Assembly (NCBI GenBank): GCA_002725445.1
Contig: PBPD01000066.1
Coordinates: forward strand, 1-10,405
DNA: 10,405 bases
DNA from: Rickettsiales bacterium
GTDB lineage: Bacteria; Pseudomonadota; Alphaproteobacteria; Rickettsiales; UBA3002
Reading direction: 5' to 3'
The notes beneath the pieces are model-generated. The model saw nothing but the letters and a program-made list of their open reading frames with translations, searched no databases and was not told the DNA's origin. A program made the translations under genes and the position numbers. Below, one piece after another: positions 1 through 6,073 of this stretch (the first letter of the stretch is position 1; every line of letters begins with the position of its first letter).

Positions 1-1
1 C

Positions 2-265
2 GCTATTGGTGCTAGCCGCGCAGCGGTGGATGCGGGCTATGTACCTAACGACTATCAGGTGGGGCAAACCGGTAAGGTTGTCGCGCCCGAGCTGTATATT
101 GCCGTGGGCATCTCAGGCGCGATTCAGCATTTGGCAGGCATGAAAGATTCCAAAGTGATCGTGGCGATCAACAAGGACGAAAACGCGCCGATCTTCGACA
201 TTGCCGATTATGGGCTGGTCGGCGATTTATTCGAGGCAGTGCCTGAGCTAACGCAAAAGCTCTAG
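2..265 (+). CDS. etfA: Electron transfer flavoprotein alpha subunit, C-terminal part (5' end outside window)
   Basis: The alpha subunit of the heterodimeric electron transfer flavoprotein binds FAD and passes electrons from acyl-CoA and other dehydrogenases to ETF-ubiquinone oxidoreductase. The visible 87 residues are the C-terminal FAD-binding domain. The frame is open from base 2, beginning AIGASRAAVDAGY, so the GTG at 26 is internal and not the start. The run LYIAVGISGAIQHLAGM fits the family signature, and QVGQTGKVVAPE just before it is the usual FAD-contacting block. The protein ends in the typical YGLVGDLFEAVPEL tail, so the C-terminus is intact. The partner gene etfB is expected upstream, outside the window; this is inference from the usual etfBA order. 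The stop TAG (263-265) overlaps the stop of the convergent gene at 262-744. Confidence 0.96.
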   Translation, partial: AIGASRAAVDAGYVPNDYQVGQTGKVVAPELYIAVGISGAIQHLAGMKDSKVIVAINKDENAPIFDIADYGLVGDLFEAVPELTQKL

Positions 266-744
266 AAAATACCCATCACCTTATCGCGGAAATGATTTTC
301 CAACGCACTTAACTGGCGTTCGGACGGCACGTCGTAGGTGAAGCTCATAACGGGATATTTGTCGTATGGGTCGTGATATGCTACTGGCCCTGCTTTGACC
401 TGTTCACGCATTGCTGAAGGGAACGCTTGCAGCGCCTTTTGCAGAATCGGAAGGCCGTGAATCTTTGACGCATAAATAGCATCTTCGCCGAGCCCTTCAA
501 CCACAGCGTCTTTTAGGAATGCTTGGACCGATAAATGTCCTACGCTGTCGCCACGCATCGGCTCCGTTAATGAAACTTTGATTTGGATTTTATCCGGATC
601 TACCTTTTGGTCGCTTTCGTTGAATCGACTGAGCGCCAGTGCCACTTTTTCACATTCCGCGCGCACCTGTTTGTCCGCATTCAGCTTGTCCTGAATTTTG
701 GTTGCTGTTTCCTTTAGTCGTTCTTCGGTTATTTCTTTCGCCAT
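262..744 (-). CDS. Hypothetical protein, 160 aa, convergent with etfA
   Basis: I do not recognise this family. The start at 744 is ATG, preceded on its strand by AGGA about three bases upstream, a close but plausible ribosome site. Residues 1-45 are rich in Lys, Glu and Ala and look like one long charged helix (MAKEITEERLKETATKIQ...). Residues 50-95 alternate like beta strands (IQIKVSLTEP). The C-terminal third contains an aromatic and proline-rich segment, AYHDPYDKYPVMSFTYDVP. There is no signal peptide and no membrane segment, so it is probably soluble and cytoplasmic. The stop codon shares the palindrome CTAG (262-265) with the etfA stop, so the two genes converge with a 3-base overlap. 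No function is proposed. Coding is supported by the full-length open frame, the ribosome site and the exact abutment to etfA. Confidence 0.75.
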   Translation of the reverse strand: MAKEITEERLKETATKIQDKLNADKQVRAECEKVALALSRFNESDQKVDPDKIQIKVSLTEPMRGDSVGHLSVQAFLKDAVVEGLGEDAIYASKIHGLPILQKALQAFPSAMREQVKAGPVAYHDPYDKYPVMSFTYDVPSERQLSALENHFRDKVMGIF

Positions 745-773
745 ATTCCTAGCCCTTTCATATATAAGATGCT

Positions 774-784
774 GGCATTATGCC
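774..784. promoter_or_regulatory. 11-bp palindrome plus T9 run in divergent promoter region
   Basis: GGCATTATGCC is a palindrome with a single central base. It is followed by G and nine consecutive T (786-794). It lies between the minus gene starting at 744 and nadE. On the minus strand it sits just upstream of a TTATATAT stretch (about 760-768) that could be a -10 element. It could be an operator for that gene. The arms are too close together to form a terminator hairpin, and no bound factor is known. Confidence 0.3.
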
Positions 785-850
785 GTTTTTTTTTCGTTTG
801 ATATGTGACATTTGTGTGAAATGACAGGGGCGGCACGCTATGTCTTTATG

Positions 851-856
851 TACAAT
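851..856 (+). promoter_or_regulatory. Possible -10 element for nadE
   Basis: TACAAT lies 40 bases before the chosen nadE start and resembles a vegetative -10 box. No TTGACA-like -35 element stands at the usual distance (828-833 reads GGGCGG), so the assignment is tentative. Confidence 0.25.
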
Positions 857-895
857 TTACTTGGATCGGGCAGGGCTGCGCGTTACAAAGACTGC

Positions 896-2569
896 ATGGT
901 TACAGATACACTTAAAATAACACTGGTTCAGGATAATTACACCGTAGGCGCGATGCGCGCGAACGCGGATAACATTATCAAACATATCAAAGAAGCCGAC
1001 GCCCGTGGGGTGGATCTGGTGGTATTTCCCGAAATGGCTGTCACAGGCTATCCGTGTGAAGATATCGTGTTCAAAGATCAGTTTTGTGAGCGCGCTATGA
1101 CCGCGCTGTACCGTATTGCCCGCGAGACCGAAGACGCACAATGCTCCGCATTGGTGGGTGGTTTGTGGAAGGAAGAGGGCGATGTGTATAATGCCACTGT
1201 GATGATCGAGAAAGGTGCGATCACGCATATCCGCCGCAAGCGCAGCCTGCCAAATTATGGTGTGTTTGACGAAAAGCGTATTTTTACCAAAGGCGATGTG
1301 CCAGCCCCTATGCGTTGGCGTGGCATGCGGCTTGGCGTGCTGATTTGTGAAGAGACATGGGATCCGCGCTGGGCACCGCATTTGGCACGGCAGGGCGCTG
1401 AATTGATTATTTCACAGAATGGCTCGCCGTATGAAACAGGCAAGGCCAGCCTGCGCCGCGATGTGGTTAGCCGTGCAGTGGAGTCGTCAGGCCTGCCGGT
1501 GATTTATGTGAATCTGGTAGGAGGGCAAGACGAGCTGGTGTTTGATGGCCGCTCTTACATTGTGGATCATACCAATAAGGATGTGGCGCGGCTGGATGCG
1601 TTTAATACGCAAGTCGCCGACACCACATGGGAAAAGCGCGATGGGCGCTGGTATTGTGTGGATGGCCCGTATGTGGAAAGTCAGGGCGATCTGGAAACCA
1701 TGTATCAGGCGATGGTGCTTGGCCTGCGCGACTATGTGCAGAAGAATGGATTCCCCGGTGTGGTGCTTGGCTTGTCGGGGGGCATCGACTCTGGCCTGAC
1801 CGCTGCCGTAGCGGCCGACGCGCTCGGCGCAGACAAAGTGCATGGGGTGTTTATGCCTTCGCGCTACACCTCAAAGGAAAGTCTGGAAGACGCCAAACAG
1901 CTGACAGAGAATTTAGGCATTCGTTTCTCCACCATTCCGATTGCCGAAGGTATGGAGGCGATGGAACATATGCTGGCCGAGCAGTTTGCTGACACCACGC
2001 CCGATCTGACCGAAGAGAATATTCAGGCGCGTTTGCGTGGTGTGCTGTTGATGGCGCTGAGCAACAAGTTTGGTGATATGGTGCTGTCGACGGGTAACAA
2101 AAGTGAGTTGTCGGTAGGGTATTCGACGCTATACGGCGATATGTGCGGCGGGTATTCGGTGCTGTGCGATATCTATAAGATGAGCGTGTTTAAGCTGTCG
2201 CGCTGGCGCAATCGCTATGAGGGCGACTTGCCCTTGCTGCAGGGGCCTGTGAGCGCGGTGATTCCTGAGCGTATGATTACCAAACCGCCGACCGCAGAAT
2301 TGCGCCATGACCAGAAAGACGAAGACTCATTGCCGCCGTATGAGCTGCTGGACAAGCTGTTGATCGAGTTGATCGAGAAACGCAAAGCCGCGGAAGATCT
2401 GATTGCGGAAGGCTACGATGCGGAGACTGTACAGAAGGTGGCGATGCTGGTGTTTAATGCTGAATATAAGCGCCGTCAATCCGCACCGGGAGTGAAGGTG
2501 AGCAATATGTCGTTTGGCCGCGACCGCCGCTATCCCATCACTAATCACTGGGTGTTGCAGGGCGACTAA
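896..2569 (+). CDS. nadE: Glutamine-dependent NAD+ synthetase
   Basis: NadE makes NAD+ from deamido-NAD+ and ATP, using ammonia released from glutamine by its own N-terminal domain. This is the last step of NAD synthesis, in the cytoplasm. Counting from the ATG at 896 the protein has 557 residues, normal for the two-domain form. The N-terminal nitrilase-type amidase (about 5-265) shows the Glu-Lys-Cys triad: E46 in VVFPEMAVTGYP, K115 before SLPNYGVFDE, and C151 in GVLICEETW. The C-terminal ATP pyrophosphatase domain has the P-loop SGGIDS (294-299), followed by STGNKSELSVGYSTLYGD. The frame is open back to a TTG at 812, but the family begins with KITLVQ, so 896 is preferred. It has only a weak ribosome site, which leaves some doubt about the start. 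The next gene begins 71 bases downstream. Confidence 0.96.
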   Translation: MVTDTLKITLVQDNYTVGAMRANADNIIKHIKEADARGVDLVVFPEMAVTGYPCEDIVFKDQFCERAMTALYRIARETEDAQCSALVGGLWKEEGDVYNATVMIEKGAITHIRRKRSLPNYGVFDEKRIFTKGDVPAPMRWRGMRLGVLICEETWDPRWAPHLARQGAELIISQNGSPYETGKASLRRDVVSRAVESSGLPVIYVNLVGGQDELVFDGRSYIVDHTNKDVARLDAFNTQVADTTWEKRDGRWYCVDGPYVESQGDLETMYQAMVLGLRDYVQKNGFPGVVLGLSGGIDSGLTAAVAADALGADKVHGVFMPSRYTSKESLEDAKQLTENLGIRFSTIPIAEGMEAMEHMLAEQFADTTPDLTEENIQARLRGVLLMALSNKFGDMVLSTGNKSELSVGYSTLYGDMCGGYSVLCDIYKMSVFKLSRWRNRYEGDLPLLQGPVSAVIPERMITKPPTAELRHDQKDEDSLPPYELLDKLLIELIEKRKAAEDLIAEGYDAETVQKVAMLVFNAEYKRRQSAPGVKVSNMSFGRDRRYPITNHWVLQGD

Positions 2570-2640
2570 GCGATTCTGCGACCCTACTGTTTTCACTTAA
2601 TCGTCATATTTTACGCCATAGCACTGTGGTATGGTGAGGT

Positions 2641-3462
2641 ATGATAAAAACTTGGCTACAGAATCTTGCTTCACGCGTTGGCTCTCTGCGCTTCGACCCG
2701 CTGCGCTATTTCGGGGTGACGCTGGAGAAGATGACGCATCCGAGTGGTTTGGAGGTGGCATTTAACCATGGCGATGGTGGATTGATATTGCCCGAAGGCC
2801 ACACGCTGGAGCAGCAGGATGGTTTGTGGCATGTGGTTAGCCCCGAAGGAGAGGCGATCCCGCTGACCGAGTTTGAAGGGCTGCGGACAAAACAAATATT
2901 AAACGTAAAAACACGCCCCGAAGGCGAGCCGTTGATTGGCAGTCGTCAGGGTAAAAGCGTGCCATTAGGTGGTGGCGTTAACATGCAGTCACAGCACCAA
3001 TTGGCGGAGCGCCGTGCAACACAACAGGGGGAAGCAGATATGACACAACCAGCCGAAGGCGCAACGCCTGAAGAACCCGCCGTGGAAGCAGAAGCTGGCG
3101 CCGAGGTGCAAGCAGGTGAAGCGACGCCTGAGACACCTGCCGCAGAGCCAACAGCAGAGCCAACAGCAAAACCTACGGCCGAACCAATCCGTTCGCCGGA
3201 AGCACCTACCGTTAAAGTGGAAACGCCACCGCAAAGTGGCGAGCTGGTGCCCGCAAAAGCGGGCAGTGAATTAGTGCCGCTGGAACAAGAGGTGAAAGCC
3301 GGTTCGAAATGGGGTGAGCGTCTGTGTAAAGTAGTGATGAATGATGCCGGGCAGGTGCATTGGGGCAAAGTGAGCGCCATTGGCGCCGGTGCGGTGCTGG
3401 CAGGATCAGCTGCTGCAGCGCTGCTCGACCGTGGCTCGCAAGATGTAGGGGCTGCCCGCTAG
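2641..3462 (+). CDS. Hypothetical protein with Pro/Ala/Glu-rich linker and C-terminal hydrophobic helix
   Basis: This 273-residue protein is not recognised. Residues 1-125 look like a small folded region (YFGVTLEKMTHPSGLEVAF, then GLWHVVSPEGEAIPLTEF). Residues about 130-205 are low-complexity, rich in Ala, Glu, Pro and Thr, with an AEPT-type tetrapeptide repeat. After a second short ordered part (GERLCKVVMNDAGQVHWGK), residues 244-263 form a small-residue-rich hydrophobic stretch (VSAIGAGAVLAGSAAAALL) with ten residues after it. There is no N-terminal signal, so the layout resembles a tail-anchored membrane protein with its domain in the cytoplasm. That is inference, because the helix is only moderately hydrophobic. 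GTGAGG lies almost against the ATG, an unusually short ribosome-site spacing. The gene follows nadE on the same strand after 71 bases and may be co-transcribed. Confidence 0.8.
   Translation: MIKTWLQNLASRVGSLRFDPLRYFGVTLEKMTHPSGLEVAFNHGDGGLILPEGHTLEQQDGLWHVVSPEGEAIPLTEFEGLRTKQILNVKTRPEGEPLIGSRQGKSVPLGGGVNMQSQHQLAERRATQQGEADMTQPAEGATPEEPAVEAEAGAEVQAGEATPETPAAEPTAEPTAKPTAEPIRSPEAPTVKVETPPQSGELVPAKAGSELVPLEQEVKAGSKWGERLCKVVMNDAGQVHWGKVSAIGAGAVLAGSAAAALLDRGSQDVGAAR
3142..3189 (+). repeat. Four 12-base tandem units coding AEPT-like tetrapeptides
   Basis: Within the gene at 2641-3462 the unit GCAGAGCCAACA occurs twice exactly (3142-3153 and 3154-3165), then twice in diverged form (3166-3177 and 3178-3189). 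It encodes AEPT-AEPT-AKPT-AEPI from codon 168. The two exact copies suggest recent slippage or duplication inside a disordered linker. Confidence 0.85.
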
Positions 3463-3560
3463 TTCAGTAAAGCAGCTGCCGCACTCACCTTCTTCTCAAT
3501 TATATGCCGCGCAATATCCCCTTGTAGCGCGCGGGTAAATCCACTAAAACAGCGTTCCAA
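3459..3560 (-). CDS. Possible small ORF or gene remnant, antisense between 2641-3462 and gltX
   Basis: On the minus strand a frame of 39 sense codons ends in TAG at 3461-3459, sharing CTAG with the stop of the plus-strand gene. From a TTG at 3560 it would encode 33 residues including FTRALQGDIARHIIEKK, an amphipathic helix-like composition, then SAAAALLN. No ribosome site precedes the TTG and there is no ATG. It could be a remnant of a longer gene, a small protein, or chance. I do not recognise the sequence. Confidence 0.2.
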   Translation of the reverse strand: MERCFSGFTRALQGDIARHIIEKKVSAAAALLN

Positions 3561-3574
3561 GTTAGAGGAACGCT
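3551..3574 (+). promoter_or_regulatory. Perfect 8-bp inverted repeat ending at the gltX start codon
   Basis: The arms AGCGTTCC (3551-3558) and GGAACGCT (3567-3574) are exact reverse complements, separated by eight bases. The ATG of gltX begins at the next base. The likely ribosome site AGAGGA (3564-3569) lies half in the loop and half in the right arm. In RNA the hairpin could therefore limit ribosome access. In DNA the same sequence could serve as an operator. No T run follows, so it is not a terminator. Confidence 0.6.
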
Positions 3575-4921
3575 ATGACTGATTCATCTGTATTTGTTCG
3601 TTTTGCCCCATCGCCAACCGGCTATGTGCATGTGGGTAATATGCGCACCGCCATCACAAACTGGCTGTATGCCAAAGCTAATGGCGGGCGGTTTTTGCTG
3701 CGCGTGGACGATACCGATGCCGAGCGTTCGAAAGCCGAATATGAAGTGGCGCTGAAATCCGACCTGCAATGGCTGGGGCTGGAATGGGACGAAACCGCCA
3801 AACAATCTGACCGGTTTGAAAAATACGAGGCCGCCAAGCAAAAGCTGATTGCCGATGGCCGTTTATATGCGTGCTATGAAACGCCTGAAGAGCTGGAAAT
3901 TAAGCGCAAGATGCTGGTGAGCCGTGGCTTGCCGCCGATTTATGACCGCAGTGCGCTGGAGCTGAGCGACGCGCAAAAAGCGGCGTATGAAGCCGAGGGG
4001 CGTAAACCCCATTGGCGTTTCAAGCTGAACCATGCACCGATTATCTGGCAGGATATGGTGCGCGGTGAGGTGCGTTTTGAAGGCGATAAGCTGGCCGATC
4101 CGGTGCTGTTCCGCGAAGATGGTGTGGTGTTGTTTACGATGTCGACCTCGGTGGATGACGGCGAGATGGGTATTACGCATATTATCCGTGGCGAAGACCA
4201 TGTGAGCAATACCGCGATTCAGGTGCAGCTGATGGAAGCGTTGGGTTACACCCCGCCTGTGTTTGGCCACACCGCATTGCTGCAAATGAAAGAAGGAAAG
4301 CTGAGTAAGCGTATTGGTGGCGGCTCGATACGTGATCTGCGCGAGGCTGGTATCTTCCCGATGGTGATCAACTCGTATTTGGCGAAGATTGGTACATCGG
4401 ATGCGATTGAGCTTTATGAATCGATGGACGCGCTGATTGAGAGTTTTGATATCAGCAAGTTTGGCCGCGCGATGGCGAATTATGATCAGGCCGAGTTGGA
4501 GCGCCTGAATGAGAAATTATTGCACCAGCTGCCCTTTAGCGAAGTGAGCGCGCAGCTTGAGGCGCTCGGCATGGGCGATGTGTCAGAAGCATTCTGGGAA
4601 CGCATCAAGGCGAATATTTCGACATTGCCGCAGGTGCGTGACTGGTGGGAGCTGCTGCAGCAGCCCATCGAGCCGGTGATTGAAGATGCTGACTTTACCA
4701 ATACGGCCGCAGAGTTGTTGCCTGAAGGCGAGCTGGATGAAGAAAGCTGGAAACGCTTTGTAGATGCGGTGAAGGCTAAGACCGACCGTAAGGGCAAGCA
4801 GCTATTTATGCCATTGCGGCTGGCATTGACCGGGCGCAGTGACGGGCCCGAACTGCCAACCCTGTTTGCACTGCTCGGGCGCGAGCGTGCGGAAGCGCGC
4901 CTGCGGGGTAAGGCGGCTTAA
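3575..4921 (+). CDS. gltX: Glutamyl-tRNA synthetase (probable second-paralogue type)
   Basis: This class I aminoacyl-tRNA synthetase attaches glutamate to tRNA in the cytoplasm. The product has 448 residues, slightly short for the family. The Rossmann-fold signature HVGN (19-22) follows FAPSPTG, and the KMSKS equivalent is KLSKR (242-246). THIIRGEDHVSNTAIQ lies in the catalytic core. The tail (LFMPLRLALTGRSDGPELP) is the usual anticodon-binding end. The block YACYETPEELE...GLPPIYDR matches what I recall of the second GluRS of Rickettsia. C100 is the only cysteine in the whole protein, so the cysteine zinc cluster of the E. coli-type enzyme is absent. In bacteria with two GluRS copies, one may mischarge tRNA-Gln for correction by GatCAB. 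Which tRNA this one uses cannot be read from the sequence. The start follows the inverted repeat at 3551-3574 directly. Confidence 0.95.
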   Translation: MTDSSVFVRFAPSPTGYVHVGNMRTAITNWLYAKANGGRFLLRVDDTDAERSKAEYEVALKSDLQWLGLEWDETAKQSDRFEKYEAAKQKLIADGRLYACYETPEELEIKRKMLVSRGLPPIYDRSALELSDAQKAAYEAEGRKPHWRFKLNHAPIIWQDMVRGEVRFEGDKLADPVLFREDGVVLFTMSTSVDDGEMGITHIIRGEDHVSNTAIQVQLMEALGYTPPVFGHTALLQMKEGKLSKRIGGGSIRDLREAGIFPMVINSYLAKIGTSDAIELYESMDALIESFDISKFGRAMANYDQAELERLNEKLLHQLPFSEVSAQLEALGMGDVSEAFWERIKANISTLPQVRDWWELLQQPIEPVIEDADFTNTAAELLPEGELDEESWKRFVDAVKAKTDRKGKQLFMPLRLALTGRSDGPELPTLFALLGRERAEARLRGKAA

Positions 4922-4967
4922 AGCAGCACAAGACCCGCCTGATATGACAGTTTCGTGATGTTTTTCT

Positions 4968-5008
4968 GCGCTCTATAGTCGGTTGCGTTGTGGCACGCTA
5001 TAGTGCGC
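4968..5008 (+). promoter_or_regulatory. Imperfect inverted repeat with two CTATAG boxes upstream of gene 5031
   Basis: GCGCTCTATAG (4968-4978) and CTATAGTGCGC (4998-5008) form an inverted repeat with ten of eleven positions pairing and a 19-base spacer. Each arm carries CTATAG, 25 bases apart. TATAGT at 4999-5004 could be the -10 element of the gene starting at 5031, which would put the left box near -35. This may be a promoter with an overlapping operator. Similar boxes lie before the paralogue at 5628. Confidence 0.45.
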
Positions 5009-5030
5009 GCCTGATTAGCTGGAGGGGAAT

Positions 5031-5510
5031 ATGGCATCAGATAGTAGCTCTACCAAAACCAGACAGATGATAGAAAAAGAGCAAAGCAAGGCGTTCAGCA
5101 CTGCGTTGCAAGACATCGCGTATTCGCCAAAACGTCAGGCCAACAGCGACTTTGGCAGTTATGTCACGTTGTTGCAAACGTTGGAGGCGCGCATTTTGGC
5201 GCATGAGCAGGCCAATAGAGCGGCAGGCGGCGAAGGTGCAACCGGCTATCCGGTAAAGGCAGACAGTCTGATGAGTGACAAAATGGCGATGGATTATGTC
5301 ACCCTTACCCACCGATTAAGTGAATCCTATGCACAGGCGGGACGGTTTTTTCCGAAAGAATTAGAGGCGATCAAAGCGATCGATGGGTTCATAACGACAC
5401 ATTTTCAGCCACACTTGATGGGGGTGCTGGTGAATAAGATAGAGCAGCTGGGGCAGGGTAAGCCTTTGTTTGAGCTTGATAAGGCGGAAGAGCGCGCCCA
5501 GATGTTATAG
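5031..5510 (+). CDS. Hypothetical protein, 159 aa, paralogue of 5628-6029
   Basis: I do not recognise this family. The start is well supported: GGAGGGG at 5021-5027 is a strong ribosome site just before the ATG. The protein appears mostly helical and soluble, with no signal peptide, membrane segment or cysteine. The N-terminal 45 residues are polar and may be flexible. Residues about 45-70 form a helix (LLQTLEARILAHEQANRAAG). The best conserved part, shared with the next gene, runs from about 78 to 146: SDKMAMDYV, then GRFFPKELEAIKAI, then THF and GQGKPL. By eye about 23 of 66 aligned positions are identical to the paralogue. It lies 109 bases after gltX and has its own likely promoter. Function unknown. 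Confidence 0.8.
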   Translation: MASDSSSTKTRQMIEKEQSKAFSTALQDIAYSPKRQANSDFGSYVTLLQTLEARILAHEQANRAAGGEGATGYPVKADSLMSDKMAMDYVTLTHRLSESYAQAGRFFPKELEAIKAIDGFITTHFQPHLMGVLVNKIEQLGQGKPLFELDKAEERAQML

Positions 5511-5539
5511 CTTTTAATCAAAAATTAGCTAAAATTCTA

Positions 5540-5570
5540 CTTAAAGTCCGCTGATATTTAAGCTTTTTTT
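5540..5570 (+). terminator. Possible weak intrinsic terminator after gene 5031
   Basis: CTTAAA (5540-5545) and TTTAAG (5557-5562) are inverted repeats with an 11-base loop. They are followed by C and seven T (5564-5570). The stem is only six mostly A-T pairs, so termination would be inefficient. It sits between the two paralogues, ahead of the boxes of the second. Confidence 0.35.
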
Positions 5571-5573
5571 AAA

Positions 5574-5605
5574 TTATAGTCGGTATGTTGGGTTATAGAG
5601 ATAAT
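5574..5605 (+). promoter_or_regulatory. Probable promoter of gene 5628 with two TTATAG boxes
   Basis: TTATAG occurs at 5574-5579 and 5593-5598, and GATAAT at 5600-5605 could be a -10 element. The first box continues as TATAGTCGGT (5575-5584), identical to 4974-4983 before the paralogue, and lies at nearly the same distance from the start codon (53 versus 57 bases). In both genes the TAGTCGG part falls about where a -35 element would lie, although it does not resemble TTGACA. Confidence 0.4.
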
Positions 5606-5613
5606 AACCAATA

Positions 5614-5631
5614 ATGGAAACCGCACTATGA
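5614..5631 (+). CDS. Possible 5-codon mini-ORF overlapping the start of gene 5628
   Basis: ATG GAA ACC GCA CTA TGA encodes METAL. Its stop overlaps the next start as ATGA. It has no ribosome site of its own, though it lies about nine bases after a possible -10 element, so leaderless initiation is conceivable. It may simply be chance. Confidence 0.15.
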   Translation: METAL

Positions 5632-6029
5632 TAAACGAACAATCCTATATCCGTTTTTGTGAAGCGATAAGAATGTTGCGACGTAGCCAAAAGAACCGTG
5701 TTGGCTGCGAATTGCATGCGCTGGTCTCGTGGGGGGACCGTGTGATGCAGCGTATTGAATATGCCCGTGCAATGGGGCACAGCAGCCACTTTCATTTAGA
5801 TTCGGATATGGCAATGGCCTATGTGAGCATTGCTCGCAAAATGAATATGCAATTGCATTCCGGCCAGCGTTTTTGGGAGCTGGAGCTGGAGGCAATCGAT
5901 GCGATTGAGCAGTTTGCGCATAGCCACTTCTCAGGCGAGATGGTGGATGCGTTGCGTGATTTGCAGAGCCGTATTCAAACTGGTCAATTGCTTATGGCCG
6001 CTGACACAGGCGTGCGCCCGATGGCGTAA
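5628..6029 (+). CDS. Hypothetical protein, 133 aa, paralogue of 5031-5510
   Basis: This is a family I do not recognise, shared with the upstream gene. Residues about 57-122 align with it: SDMAMAYV, QRFWELELEAIDAI, SHF and a GQLL segment correspond to SDKMAMDYV, GRFFPKELEAIKAI, THF and GQGKPL. The N-terminal part differs: it is shorter and more basic (RFCEAIRMLRRSQKNRVGCELHAL reads as helical and Arg-rich) and contains two cysteines. A His-rich stretch, GHSSHFH, precedes the shared block. There is no signal peptide or membrane segment. The ribosome site at the ATG (5628) is weak (GGAAA eleven bases before). The gene sits between its paralogue and cysS on the same strand, with 117 bases before and 113 after. 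Function unknown; a regulatory or structural small protein is possible but unproven. Confidence 0.75.
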   Translation: MINEQSYIRFCEAIRMLRRSQKNRVGCELHALVSWGDRVMQRIEYARAMGHSSHFHLDSDMAMAYVSIARKMNMQLHSGQRFWELELEAIDAIEQFAHSHFSGEMVDALRDLQSRIQTGQLLMAADTGVRPMA

Positions 6030-6073
6030 CCATAGCCAATAATAGGCGTTTGCCCAGTGGCGTAAACTTCCAT

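Noticed and set aside
812..895. A longer N-terminus of NadE starting at TTG 812, or at the ATGs at 821 or 848
   Set aside because: The family begins near KITLVQ, the extra 28 residues look non-conserved, and none of these starts has a better ribosome site. 896 is kept.
857..1381. Minus-strand open frame (174 codons) opposite nadE
   Set aside because: It overlaps the conserved amidase domain of NadE completely and reads as a low-plausibility protein.
2549..2597. Terminator after nadE from AGGG / CCCT followed by GTTTT
   Set aside because: The stem would be only four pairs with a loop of about 19 bases and a poor T run.
3142..3189. Short tandem repeats as a CRISPR-like array
   Set aside because: The units are 12 bases with no spacers, lie in frame, and encode a Pro/Ala/Glu linker.
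832..5001. Exact 10-mer GGCACGCTAT upstream of both nadE (832-841) and gene 5031 (4992-5001)
   Set aside because: In a 10 kb window dozens of exact 10-mer pairs are expected by chance, and the two genes are unrelated. It sits at different places relative to the starts.
4991..5006. TGGCACG-type sigma-54 promoter before gene 5031
   Set aside because: The GG and GC dinucleotides are 11 bases apart instead of the required 10, and no activator site or context supports it.
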